This document shows, piece after piece, positions 55,546 to 64,000 of a stretch of 64,000 nucleotides of DNA; the stretch's first letter is position 1, and each line of letters opens with the position of its first letter. The notes below the pieces were generated by a model. It made no database searches, was not told the origin of the DNA, and saw only the letters and a program-made list of their open reading frames with translations. The stretch is taken from assembly GCA_030684395.1 (NCBI GenBank), contig JAUXTT010000011.1, positions 124,001 to 188,000 of the forward strand. The letters are read 5' to 3'. A program made the translations under genes and the position numbers. This DNA comes from Bacteroidota bacterium (GTDB taxonomy: Bacteria > Bacteroidota > Bacteroidia > B-17B0 > Aurantibacillaceae).

Positions 55546-55586
55546 AAACACAAACGCCAAGACAGTGAGTCTTGGCGTTTGTGTTT
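55546..55586. terminator. Bidirectional terminator with 18-bp perfect stem
   Basis: 55546-55563 pairs with 55569-55586 over 18 bp (inner part CAAACGCCAAGAC with GTCTTGGCGTTTG), 5-nt loop AGTGA. It separates two convergent genes. Confidence 0.9.
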
Positions 55587-55600
55587 CTTATCCCGTCCAT

Positions 55601-56683
55601 TTAAAAAGCCGAACAGCACCTCGAACATGCTGGCATCAACCCACCTGCTTTCATCAAGTCTTTACGAAACTGTCCAAGTACTTCCGAATTCCAGATCTCC
55701 TTTAAATTATTTTGATACAGGTTTCCTACTGTGAGATTATAACATCTTCCGTGAGCGGGAATTACCGAGCCATCCGACTTGATCATGATATTTGAGAATA
55801 CATCATTACAACGCTTTCCAATTAACTTTTCAGGCTCAAGGTAAAATTGTTCCAGAGCTTCAGAGCTTTTTATTTCAGGAGAAAAAGTAACGGGGAATTT
55901 ATAAGTTGATTTTTTTATGCTATCAATCTGTACCCATAGTTCCTCCAGATTAGTCGTCTCCACTTGCGTTTCTGCTATATTCGAAACAGTTGCGGGGTAA
56001 GCATGTCCCCATTGGCTATTATGAAAAGAAGCAACAGGTTCAGGAGTAAAATTAGTATGCATAAAACCCAACTGCTTCAATGGGTACTTAGCGAAAAAAT
56101 CAACAAAGCTTTTCAAATGTTCTGTATTCCATTCGGTAATTACACAAAAAACAGAAATAGAAGGCCGCTTAGCTTGAGTCAATAAAACTTCTATTCCTTC
56201 CATCGCCCTTTGAAAAGAGGATTTATGTCCGCGAATAAAATTATGGACTTCCTCCGGACCATCGAGAGAGAGCATAATGTCATTTAAACCAACGTCACAA
56301 AGATCAATGGCATGCTTCTTTAAATTCAATGCATTGGTGGTAACAGAGGTGTATAATCCTTTCTTTGTAGCATATGCAATAGACTCAACTAAATGAGGGT
56401 AGATCAAAGGCTCGGTAAATGCATAGCCCATTTTTGTTTTGGGAAAATAAAGCGCTGCCTGATCATAAATTTTTCGGATCAGTTCCAAAGGCATATCACG
56501 CGGTTCGGTTCCAACAAGGTTGGTTGCAAAATTAGTTTCATTACTTTGAGTGCCTACATCGCACATTTTACAATGCAGGTTACAAAGGTTGTTTACTCCC
56601 AAAACTAACCATTGAGGTGCATAAAATAACTTCTGAGGGAAGAAGATAGCATTAGCGCTTTTTATTTTATTGGTAATTTTCAA
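55601..56683 (-). CDS. Radical SAM protein with SPASM-like C-terminal domain
   Basis: The 360-aa protein has the radical SAM cluster motif CNLHCKMC (residues about 34-41), the core barrel (SVTTNALNLKKHAI, SLDGPEEVHNFIRG) and a C-terminal SPASM-like region with extra Cys residues (RCNDVFSNIMIKSDG, GRCYNLTVGNLYQNNL, ACSRCCSAF) that would bind auxiliary iron-sulfur clusters. Such enzymes often modify peptides or cofactors; no substrate gene is visible nearby. It lies 64 bp from feoB on the same strand. Confidence 0.85.
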   Translation of the reverse strand: MKITNKIKSANAIFFPQKLFYAPQWLVLGVNNLCNLHCKMCDVGTQSNETNFATNLVGTEPRDMPLELIRKIYDQAALYFPKTKMGYAFTEPLIYPHLVESIAYATKKGLYTSVTTNALNLKKHAIDLCDVGLNDIMLSLDGPEEVHNFIRGHKSSFQRAMEGIEVLLTQAKRPSISVFCVITEWNTEHLKSFVDFFAKYPLKQLGFMHTNFTPEPVASFHNSQWGHAYPATVSNIAETQVETTNLEELWVQIDSIKKSTYKFPVTFSPEIKSSEALEQFYLEPEKLIGKRCNDVFSNIMIKSDGSVIPAHGRCYNLTVGNLYQNNLKEIWNSEVLGQFRKDLMKAGGLMPACSRCCSAF

Positions 56684-56747
56684 TCAGAAGGAGTTTTGAC
56701 ATGCTAATGTATTAAAAATAACGGGAAAAGAATTCCGCTCCCAACAT

Positions 56748-58829
56748 TTAAGACAACATAGAATAAGTCACCCAACTTCCTACATAAGCAAGCACACTCA
56801 TATAAGCAAACTGAATAGAAGCCCATTTGTAAGATTTTGTTTCTCGGTAGGTAACAGCAAGTGTACTCATACACTGCATGGCAAAGGCGTAAAAGATCAT
56901 TAAACTCCAACACACTGCTTCATCGTAACGTTTTTTTCCTGTATCCGGATTTATTTCCATTTTCATTTTATCACGGATCTTCATGGTGTTTTCTTCATCA
57001 CCCGAACTGTAAATAGTAGCCATTGTTCCCACGAAAACTTCTCTTGCAGCAAGTGATGTAATAAGTGAAATGCCAATCTTCCAATCAAATCCCAAAGGTC
57101 TTATTGCCGGTTCTATTTTTCTACCAATCCAGCCAACATAAGATGCTTCCAGTTTTTCAGAAGCGATAAGCGTTTCTACTTCCTTCTTGCCTGCATCATC
57201 AGAAGTTTTCAATTGCTCGCTGTATTTCGTTTCAATATTTTTAAACGTATCTCCCGGTCCGTATGAACTCAAGAGCCACAATACAATAGACACCGCAATG
57301 ATTATTTTTCCGGCATCAAACAAAAACACCTTCACTTTATTATACATCGTAATTCCAACAGTTCTTACTTGTGGCATACGATAAATTGGCAACTCCATAA
57401 TAAAGAACGAACGCTCCTTAGCTTTCAAAATAAATTTCATCACCAATGCAACGAGTAGTGCCATTACAAAACCAAGCATGTACATGATAAAAAGATATAA
57501 ACCCTTCTTATTAAAAAAACCATCGCCTTCCGAATCAGGAACCAACAAAGAAATAAGCAAAGTATAAACTGGCAAACGCGCTGAACAACTCATTAATGGT
57601 GTAATCATAATAGTTATGATTCTTTCCTTTGCATTGCTGATAGTTCTTGTTCCCATAATAGCAGGAACGGCGCATGCTACTCCACTTATTAAAGGAATAA
57701 CGGAGCGACCATTTAAACCAACCTGTCTCATTAGTTTATCCATCATAAAACTCACACGCGCCATGTATCCACTGTCTTCTAGCAAACTAATAAATCCAAA
57801 CAACAAAGCTATTTGCGGAACAAATACCACTACCCCACTCAACCCTGCCAAAATTCCTTTTACCAACAGATCATTAAAAAAACCATCCGGTAATATTCCT
57901 GATACGCTGCTACCCATCCATGCAAACAAGTCTTCGATCCATGTCATTGGATACTCCGCAATAAAAAAGATACTTTGAAAAACAATAAATAAAACACCCA
58001 GAAAAATAAGTAAACCCAAAAAGGGATGCGTAATTACTTTATCAATAGTGTCACTACGCTCTATTACTTTTGCTTTCCCTTCGTACCGGACGCAAGATGT
58101 TATGATGCCTTTTATTTTATCGTAACGTAATAATGTATCGCGCGCTTCTATTTTTAATATTCTCTTTTCTATTAGTTTATTATTCTCAGCATCGATCTGC
58201 ATTTTGATATGATCAGAATAACTTATAGATTCAGAAAAATCACTGCTCAATTGTTTTACATCAATAAATTTTTTGATCGGGTTTTGTACCGAAGCAATTT
58301 TTTCTTTTAGCTGATTTATTCCCTCATTTTTTCTGGAGTTTACCTGCACAACCGGTATTCCCAATTCTTCTGAAAGTTTTTCTTCATTAATGATCACACC
58401 ATTCTTAAGAGCTTCATCCGCCATGTTCAATACCAGCACAACAGGTAATTGTAAATCGATGAGCTGGCTGATCAGCAATAAATTTCTTTTCAAATTGGTT
58501 GAATCAGCAACAGCTACTATCACATCAGGGAAGTCAATTCCCTTATTGTCAAATAATACTTCGGAAGTTACTTTTTCATCCAGTGATTTTGGATATAAAC
58601 TGTAGGTTCCCGGCAAATCAATTACTCTGTAAGATGTAAAAGACTCTCCTTTTGTTATCCTAAAAAAACCTGATTTTTTATCTACGGTAACTCCGGGAAA
58701 ATTTCCTGTTTTTTGATTTAAGCCGGTAAGCGAATTAAATAAGGTAGACTTACCCGAATTGGGATTTCCAACAAGAGCAATCGTTTTTAAACTTGTTTGG
58801 GAATTATTTGGATGTGAAAAATTAGTCAA
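56748..58829 (-). CDS. feoB: Ferrous iron transporter FeoB
   Basis: The 693-aa protein has an N-terminal G domain with GNPNSGKST, DLPGTYSL and LNMADE, a helical GDI-like region, and a C-terminal polytopic permease with two Gate motifs (PQIALLFGFISLLEDSGYMARV and similar). It imports Fe2+ across the inner membrane. Its start overlaps the stop of feoA by 8 bp. No feoC is visible. Confidence 0.95.
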   Translation of the reverse strand: MTNFSHPNNSQTSLKTIALVGNPNSGKSTLFNSLTGLNQKTGNFPGVTVDKKSGFFRITKGESFTSYRVIDLPGTYSLYPKSLDEKVTSEVLFDNKGIDFPDVIVAVADSTNLKRNLLLISQLIDLQLPVVLVLNMADEALKNGVIINEEKLSEELGIPVVQVNSRKNEGINQLKEKIASVQNPIKKFIDVKQLSSDFSESISYSDHIKMQIDAENNKLIEKRILKIEARDTLLRYDKIKGIITSCVRYEGKAKVIERSDTIDKVITHPFLGLLIFLGVLFIVFQSIFFIAEYPMTWIEDLFAWMGSSVSGILPDGFFNDLLVKGILAGLSGVVVFVPQIALLFGFISLLEDSGYMARVSFMMDKLMRQVGLNGRSVIPLISGVACAVPAIMGTRTISNAKERIITIMITPLMSCSARLPVYTLLISLLVPDSEGDGFFNKKGLYLFIMYMLGFVMALLVALVMKFILKAKERSFFIMELPIYRMPQVRTVGITMYNKVKVFLFDAGKIIIAVSIVLWLLSSYGPGDTFKNIETKYSEQLKTSDDAGKKEVETLIASEKLEASYVGWIGRKIEPAIRPLGFDWKIGISLITSLAAREVFVGTMATIYSSGDEENTMKIRDKMKMEINPDTGKKRYDEAVCWSLMIFYAFAMQCMSTLAVTYRETKSYKWASIQFAYMSVLAYVGSWVTYSMLS

Positions 58830-59052
58830 AATCTACAATTACAGTTGCCGCTTCGGCTTTGCGCAAACTTAATAAATATCCTGCAACTTCAATAGCCATA
58901 GGACAACCCAATGGAGCATTTTTTTTCAGGATCACTTCTTCGCCGGGTAAACAACCCATTTCGAGCAATTTAAGCGAAAGCTCTTCATCCGTAAAGCTTA
59001 CGATTCTTGCATGTTCTCCGGGTTTAAGTTCTGCCAGCGTTTTCATTCCCAC
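58822..59052 (-). CDS. feoA: Ferrous iron transport protein FeoA
   Basis: The 76-aa SH3-fold protein (TLAELKPGEHARIVSFTDEE ... LLEMGCLPGEEVILKKNAPL ... EVAGYLLSLRKAEAATVIV) binds FeoB and supports Fe2+ uptake. It precedes and overlaps feoB, the standard feoAB operon. Confidence 0.93.
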   Translation of the reverse strand: MGMKTLAELKPGEHARIVSFTDEELSLKLLEMGCLPGEEVILKKNAPLGCPMAIEVAGYLLSLRKAEAATVIVDFD

Positions 59053-59123
59053 GAATTTACGGGCTTTCGGGGAGCTTTGTAATACCTTGTTTGAGGTATT
59101 TTCTCATCTTTAGCTAAACGGTT

Positions 59124-59423
59124 CTATATCTCGTAAGTTTGTAAAAAAAGATCAAGAGCAATACAAGTTCCATCACTTTTATCATCCGAACCAACCTGAA
59201 AATAAATGGTCATATTGGATCCGAAAAACGCATTTATAACTGAATGTGACCTTTTACCCTTCACAAACATTTTATAAAATTCACGAAAGGTTGATGAATT
59301 CTGTGGCCCAATGAATACCTGATCAATGGTTTCATATTCATCTTCAGAATCTTTCAATTTTAACTGTTTGAGTTCATACTGTTGATATACAGCAAGCTCA
59401 GCAATAGACTCTTCTTTGTTCAT
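59124..59423 (-). CDS. Small protein of unknown function
   Basis: The 99-aa protein is acidic and helical at the N-terminus (NKEESIAELAVYQQYELKQL), then mixed alpha/beta (TFREFYKMFVKGKRSHSVIN, YFQVGSDDKSDGTCIALDLF). No signal peptide, membrane span or known family was recognised. It lies upstream of feoA on the same strand, with 71 bp between, so co-regulation with iron transport is possible but unsupported. Confidence 0.6.
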   Translation of the reverse strand: MNKEESIAELAVYQQYELKQLKLKDSEDEYETIDQVFIGPQNSSTFREFYKMFVKGKRSHSVINAFFGSNMTIYFQVGSDDKSDGTCIALDLFLQTYEI

Positions 59424-59486
59424 TTTCGGTGTTTTTAAATTTAATTGTTAAGCGGCATTAATTTAAAAACAGGAATAAACGTGACC

Positions 59487-61073
59487 TTATTTATCAATCT
59501 GAAGTTTAAGATCTAATTCAATCTCCGATTGAAAAGAGATCTTGTCCTTTATTTCCAACTTTTGTGTTGCGATTTTAAAACCAAACAATTCCACATCCAT
59601 AGTATAATTACCCGGAGGTAAGATCATTACATATTTACCGGTATTTGCATTTGGCAAATAAGTTCCAACCATTTCTTTTGTTTTGTTATTGGTTACAGTC
59701 ATCATTACATCAGGGTAATTGATCTGCGAACCATCTTCAGACAATACATTTCCTTTTAGTACAGATAATTCAGGTTCCACTTCATTAAAGATAACGCGGT
59801 AAATATCGTGATCACCCAATCCGCCATCTCTTATTGCAGAAATATATCCGTAACGCTCATTTTTAGAAGAACGAAAATTCATATCATCACCAGTTGTATT
59901 TACAGGATATCCAATGTTTTTTGCATTCTCCCATTTCTGAGTTTCTTCATCCATGTTCACTTTAAAAATATCGTACCCACCCATAGAAGTGTGCCCTTTG
60001 CTACTGAAAAACAGTGTTTTTCCGTCTCTGGAAATATTCGGAAAATCTTCATCGTAAGGTGTGTTTACTGTTGGACCAAGATTGGTTGGTAAACTCCAGG
60101 TTCCGTTTGGTTGTTTACGGCTCAAATAAATATCAATACCTCCCAAACCACCTGCTCTGTTACTTGCAAAATAAATCATATCTCCTTCTGCGGTTAGAGA
60201 AGCGGCAATTTCATCAGATGGCGAATTGATGTTTTTATCCAATAAAACAGGTTTCTTAAAATTCCCGTTCTCGTCCTTATCCGAAATATAAATGTTTCCT
60301 GCACCTTTCTGGTCTTTCATATACAACAACATGGTTCTGCCATTTGCGCTTAAACCAATACACTCTTCGCCTGTATTGCCTTTACAAATAGGTGTTCCAA
60401 TCAAATACGCTTTTTGATAATCGCCCTCTGTTACTTCCGACACATAAACTGAGTTTTTATACTCTCCATTTTCTTCTTTGAACGAACTTTTTTCAGGACG
60501 GTTAGTATTAAAAATAACGAAAGACTCATCTGAAGGGATAAAAGGATAACTATCACCATACTCAGAGTTGACAGATGCACCAAGGTTTTCAAACTTTACA
60601 TCAGCAGGAAACTTAATTAACTCCTTAGCATTATGGCAATATTGAATCTGATGATCTACATCTTTCAGGTTTTCAGCAGTTCCTTTTGCAGTTGTTTTAA
60701 ATTTATTGAAACTGGTGATAGCGTCATCAAAACGATTTGCATAATGGTAAGCTCTTCCTAAAAGGTATTCTGTATTTGGATCGTGTTTATCGTGACGTGA
60801 AATTTTTTCAAGATAAGGGATTGCTTTTGTTTTGTTCCCATTGATGTTCAGGTAACAAACCGCCACATTATATGCAAATTTGTCGTTTTTAGGTTCAGTT
60901 GTGTACAGTCCCAAAAAATCGTCCAACGCTTCTTCATAATTTCCTGAAGCCATCTTTTTTTCCGCTTCCTTTGGATCCACCTTTTTAAAGACACCATCAT
61001 CTTCCTGAGCATTGATCAGAAAAGAAGATCCAATAAATAAAGCTGTAAATAAAATAACTATGTTCTTTTGCAT
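59487..61073 (-). CDS. TPR / PD40 propeller / CRD protein (shorter PorE paralogue)
   Basis: From the ATG at 61073 the 528-aa product has a signal peptide (IVILFTALFIGSSFLINAQ), TPR motifs, a PD40 propeller (blades like YFASNRAGGLGGIDIYLSRK and FFSSKGHTSMGGYDIFKV) and one carboxypeptidase-regulatory-like domain ending LKLQIDK. It lacks the OmpA-like domain of its two paralogues at 1-1110 and 53174, so it would not bind peptidoglycan the same way. An in-frame upstream start at 61103 is not preferred. Confidence 0.85.
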   Translation of the reverse strand: MQKNIVILFTALFIGSSFLINAQEDDGVFKKVDPKEAEKKMASGNYEEALDDFLGLYTTEPKNDKFAYNVAVCYLNINGNKTKAIPYLEKISRHDKHDPNTEYLLGRAYHYANRFDDAITSFNKFKTTAKGTAENLKDVDHQIQYCHNAKELIKFPADVKFENLGASVNSEYGDSYPFIPSDESFVIFNTNRPEKSSFKEENGEYKNSVYVSEVTEGDYQKAYLIGTPICKGNTGEECIGLSANGRTMLLYMKDQKGAGNIYISDKDENGNFKKPVLLDKNINSPSDEIAASLTAEGDMIYFASNRAGGLGGIDIYLSRKQPNGTWSLPTNLGPTVNTPYDEDFPNISRDGKTLFFSSKGHTSMGGYDIFKVNMDEETQKWENAKNIGYPVNTTGDDMNFRSSKNERYGYISAIRDGGLGDHDIYRVIFNEVEPELSVLKGNVLSEDGSQINYPDVMMTVTNNKTKEMVGTYLPNANTGKYVMILPPGNYTMDVELFGFKIATQKLEIKDKISFQSEIELDLKLQIDK

Positions 61074-61156
61074 AAAATAATATTTGGAAGTCGAATGAAT
61101 CAAAATTAAGCCAAAAAATGATAAACCAAAAAAAAAGATGAGAAATAGCAGAAAAC

Positions 61157-61888
61157 TTAATCTATTACCATGCCTTTATGGTATTTTTCCTTTTTTGTGG
61201 TTTTCCCATTTGTATCATAATAAATCCATTGCCCTTCCTTTGTGTAATCTCCTTCTAAAAACAGCATACTTCCTTCCTCCTTCAGTTTACCATCTTCATA
61301 ATACTCCTTATGGGTGTACAATCTCTTTTTTTTGTCTACAATTTCGAAAATAATCAAAGGTGTACCGTTGTCCTTGTAAGAATTACGTCTGAACAGATAT
61401 TCGTTGTTTTTTTCGTTTTCTTCGGCATATGAAATAACTCCATTCTCATAATAATCGGTTTGTTTTTGAATATTAGACTCATAATAAATCATTTCCGACT
61501 TTATTTTGCTATCCTGATAATAACAAACCATTTCGCAATGTTTCATATCGGTAATACGGAAAGAGCGTTCCATTACACCGTTCGGGTAAAAATTCTTAAA
61601 TGCCTTTAATTGCCCGTCCTGATAAAACCCTTTGTGTAAAACACTTCCATCGGTATAAAAGTCTTCCATCCATCCCTGCACATTATATCCTTTTTTTCCG
61701 AAACGAACAGAGTCCCCGCCAATATTAAAAATCAGCTTATCATAGATTTGAATCCCATACTCAGGATCAATAACTTCTGTAGGGGCGTATCGCTTCAAAG
61801 CAGGTACCTGATCAGTAAAGTTCTGAGGCGTTTGTGCAATAGAAATTAAATTAACTACAGAAAATATGAGTAATACTAAAAATCGCAA
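61157..61888 (-). CDS. Exported MORN-like repeat protein (YwqK-like)
   Basis: The 243-aa protein has a signal peptide (LVLLIFSVVNLISIAQ) and about six MORN-type repeats with the YxxGxLxxxxxY pattern (YQDGQLKAFKNFYPNGVMER, YENGVISYAE, YYEDGKLKEEGSMLFLEGDY). These repeats occur in the YwqK immunity/antitoxin group and in many Bacteroidota secreted proteins; without a toxin partner nearby no immunity function can be claimed. Confidence 0.75.
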   Translation of the reverse strand: MRFLVLLIFSVVNLISIAQTPQNFTDQVPALKRYAPTEVIDPEYGIQIYDKLIFNIGGDSVRFGKKGYNVQGWMEDFYTDGSVLHKGFYQDGQLKAFKNFYPNGVMERSFRITDMKHCEMVCYYQDSKIKSEMIYYESNIQKQTDYYENGVISYAEENEKNNEYLFRRNSYKDNGTPLIIFEIVDKKKRLYTHKEYYEDGKLKEEGSMLFLEGDYTKEGQWIYYDTNGKTTKKEKYHKGMVID

Positions 61889-61984
61889 GGTCTAAAAATT
61901 TAACAGTCTAAATGTATCAATTATTTCGTTTAAGGCAAACCATATGCCATTACGAAAAATAAGAAATAAACTACCTTAACTAAA

Positions 61985-62929
61985 TTAGTGGATTCCCATT
62001 TCAGCCAAATACCTTTCAGCATCCAAGGCGCCCATGCAACCACTACCGGCAGCCGTTACAGCCTGACGATACACCTTGTCCTGTGCATCTCCCACTGCAA
62101 AAACTCCTTTTATATTGGTTTTACTGGTTCCGGGAATAGCCTGAATGTATCCCTGATCGTCCATTGTTATCCAGTTTTTGAAGATTTGTGTATTAGGAGT
62201 ATGTCCGATAGCTACAAAAAAACCATGCACATCAATTTTGCGATCTGCACCCGTTTTATGATTAGTAATAATTGCCCCGTTCACACCCTTATCGTCTCCA
62301 ACAATCTCCTTTGTTTCAGAATCCCAAAGAATTTCAATATTGGGAGTGTTTAATACACGTTCCTGCATTGCTTTACTTGCACGCATTTCACTACGGCGAA
62401 CGATCATATATACTTTTGTACAAAGTTTAGCTAAATAAGTAGCTTCCTCGGCAGCAGTATCACCCGCCCCAACAATAGCAACATCTTTTCCTTTAAAGAA
62501 AAATCCATCACATACCGCACAAGCGGAAACACCAAAACCGTTGAATTTTTGCTCGCTTTCTAACCCTAACCATTTAGCGGATGCACCTGTAGAAATAATT
62601 ACAGTATTTGCATGAATTTCTGTTGTTTCATCAACCCATACTTTATGCACAGGACCGGTGAAATCAACTTTGCTTACATATCCAAAACGAATATCAGTTC
62701 CAAAACGTTCAGCCTGGGCCTTAAAATCTTCCATCATTTCGGGTCCCTGAACTCCTTTTGGGTAACCCGGGTAATTTTCTACTTCTGTTGTGATAGTAAG
62801 CTGCCCACCCGGTTGCATACCGGTATATAATAGTGGTTTTAAACCTGCACGTGCAGCATAAATTGCAGCTGTATATCCTGCAGGGCCCGAACCAATAATC
62901 AAACAATTAACTTTTTCTATAGTGCTCAT
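61985..62929 (-). CDS. trxB: Thioredoxin-disulfide reductase
   Basis: The 314-aa flavoenzyme passes electrons from NADPH to thioredoxin. It has the FAD-binding IIGSGPAGYTAAIYAARA, redox-active CAVCDG (Cys137 and Cys140), NADPH-binding GAGDTAAEEATYL and the C-terminal FAD loop GDAQDKVYRQAVTAAGSG. A TAACTTCG -7 element lies upstream (minus strand, 62955-62962). Confidence 0.96.
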   Translation of the reverse strand: MSTIEKVNCLIIGSGPAGYTAAIYAARAGLKPLLYTGMQPGGQLTITTEVENYPGYPKGVQGPEMMEDFKAQAERFGTDIRFGYVSKVDFTGPVHKVWVDETTEIHANTVIISTGASAKWLGLESEQKFNGFGVSACAVCDGFFFKGKDVAIVGAGDTAAEEATYLAKLCTKVYMIVRRSEMRASKAMQERVLNTPNIEILWDSETKEIVGDDKGVNGAIITNHKTGADRKIDVHGFFVAIGHTPNTQIFKNWITMDDQGYIQAIPGTSKTNIKGVFAVGDAQDKVYRQAVTAAGSGCMGALDAERYLAEMGIH

Positions 62930-62954
62930 AAACTTCTCCTTATTTTTAAAGGTG

Positions 62955-62962
62955 CGAAGTTA
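62955..62962 (-). promoter_or_regulatory. TAnnTTCG-type -7 element of trxB
   Basis: Minus-strand TAACTTCG followed by CACC, 25 bp before the ATG at 62929; identical to the element at 16722. Confidence 0.45.
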
Positions 62963-63020
62963 AGGTGTTTATGAGATGGAAATATTAAAAGATATTAAAA
63001 GGTTGTTTACAAATCAGCGA

Positions 63021-64000
63021 TTATTTGTTTTCGCCCACCCTTGAACCATATGGTTGCGAACTACTGCCGGTTTGAACAGGAGAAGAACCTGAATTTATAG
63101 CTGCCGCTGCTTTTTTCTTTCCTCTGCTCCTGTAATAAAAATAAATGAGTAATGCGCTTCCGATAATAATACCACTCATTAACGGACGGTATGTAAACCA
63201 GGCAATTGCAATAATTAATGCACTAATTGGAAGAGCCAGGGCAAAACTGATAATTCCAACACCCATGCTAATCATGCTTCCTACAAAAGGAATAATATTT
63301 CCCATCGCAATTAATGGTTTAAAGATTCCACGGAAGCCAAAAAACATCATGAAAAATCCTAACCAACGAAGTAACCATGTTTTGAACTTATTTCCTTCAA
63401 TAGCTTTCTTAAACATATTTTCGGCAGAAGAAGTTCCTTCCTTTAAAAGCAACACTGTTTCATCATTAGAAGCTATATATTCTTCAAAAGTATTTCCAAT
63501 TTGTTTGGCAACAATACTTACATTTTTAGGGTATACTGCCTGATAAGAAATGCGAACATCACCAACCTCAGGGTTGCTAAGATTTTTACTGCCCATATAA
63601 ATGGAGCCGGCACTGAGCATTGCATTTTTCAATTTAGTTGTATCTATTATTTTTACGGGTAATTTCTCAGAAGTAGAGATTCTGCCTAAAAGATCTTCGT
63701 TTAGTGAAAATGCTCCAAAACTAACATGAGCAGCCAGTTTGGTTTTATCTTCATATGCATATGGAACTATGTTAATATGCCCTTCCTTTATCTTAAAATT
63801 ATCAGAAGAAACCGGAGAACTCCCCCACTCCTTTACATAAGTGTACTCCGTTTTTGTATCTGAGCTACCACCCAAATTATTTTTTGTACTGCTACTTGTT
63901 TTTTCTTTCCATTGAAAAACTTCTACATCACGTATTAATTTCAGGGCGTTTACCTTTACATCAAACTCTTCATCCACAACAGTATCTTTAGTTGTGGCTA
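63021..64000 (-). CDS. TMEM43 family membrane protein, partial
   Basis: The frame is open to the right edge of the window, so the N-terminus is missing and the GTG at 63977 is not a true start. The visible part has a soluble region (residues like VEVFQWKEK, TEYTYVKEW) and a C-terminal hydrophobic block (LRWLGFFMMFFGFRGIFKPL, then three more spans) with a Ser/Gly-rich tail. This pattern matches the TMEM43/LUMA family, whose function in bacteria is unknown. Confidence 0.8.
   Translation of the reverse strand, partial: ATTKDTVVDEEFDVKVNALKLIRDVEVFQWKEKTSSSTKNNLGGSSDTKTEYTYVKEWGSSPVSSDNFKIKEGHINIVPYAYEDKTKLAAHVSFGAFSLNEDLLGRISTSEKLPVKIIDTTKLKNAMLSAGSIYMGSKNLSNPEVGDVRISYQAVYPKNVSIVAKQIGNTFEEYIASNDETVLLLKEGTSSAENMFKKAIEGNKFKTWLLRWLGFFMMFFGFRGIFKPLIAMGNIIPFVGSMISMGVGIISFALALPISALIIAIAWFTYRPLMSGIIIGSALLIYFYYRSRGKKKAAAAINSGSSPVQTGSSSQPYGSRVGENK

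Overview
The window looks like a chromosomal segment of a member of the Bacteroidota. The evidence is low G+C, many genes preceded by the Bacteroidetes sigma element TAnnTTTG (sometimes with an upstream TTG), few Shine-Dalgarno sites, two secreted proteins with type IX secretion (T9SS) C-terminal sorting domains, PorE-like TPR/PD40/OmpA proteins, and a rimP-nusA-infB cluster. No rRNA, tRNA, CRISPR array, prophage or complete insertion sequence was seen. Most genes are housekeeping or envelope genes. The accessory content is two toxin-antitoxin loci and an unusual load of short dispersed palindromic repeats.

Layout. 0-5 kb: 3' end of a PorE-like envelope protein, two methyltransferases, a ZIP metal transporter, and an hddC-gmhB pair for GDP-heptose synthesis. 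5-8 kb: a T9SS cargo protein and a tiny membrane protein. 8-16 kb: lipid A-type acyltransferase, LOG phosphoribohydrolase, retropepsin-like protease, rlmD, RNase H, DEAD-box helicase, VOC protein, DciA-like protein and recF. 16-20 kb: an antitoxin/ParE-like pair whose toxin is frameshifted, a TPR membrane protein, ribH, and a LolA-like protein. 20-29 kb: Pit phosphate transporter, TlpA-like thioredoxin, eukaryotic-type citrate synthase, second T9SS cargo, enolase, transaldolase. 29-33 kb: TPR protein, SUI1/eIF1-like protein, S41 peptidase. 33-35 kb: a three-gene hipB-hipS-hipT toxin-antitoxin operon with four palindromic operators. 35-40 kb: rimP-nusA-infB. 40-48 kb: folC, secreted proteins, sucC, a VWA protein, pckA. 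48-53 kb: mtaB, acyltransferase, flavin reductase, a DUF3127 protein with an SSB-like tail, asparaginase. 53-64 kb: a complete PorE-like protein and a shorter paralogue, a radical SAM/SPASM protein, feoA-feoB, a MORN-like protein, trxB, and a partial TMEM43 family protein.

Central metabolism is scattered but coherent: eno, transaldolase, gltA, sucC and pckA cover glycolysis/gluconeogenesis, pentose phosphate and TCA steps. Envelope biogenesis is the other theme: heptose activation, acyltransferases, PorE-like proteins and T9SS cargo.

The most unusual feature is the repeat landscape. One family (core CCTGAGC-n-GAAGG) sits in the loops of three strong hairpins between genes, and in two genes it is read in frame as the peptide DPSTGSG. 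Other families form long intergenic hairpins; in several places they supply spurious upstream start codons to neighbouring genes.
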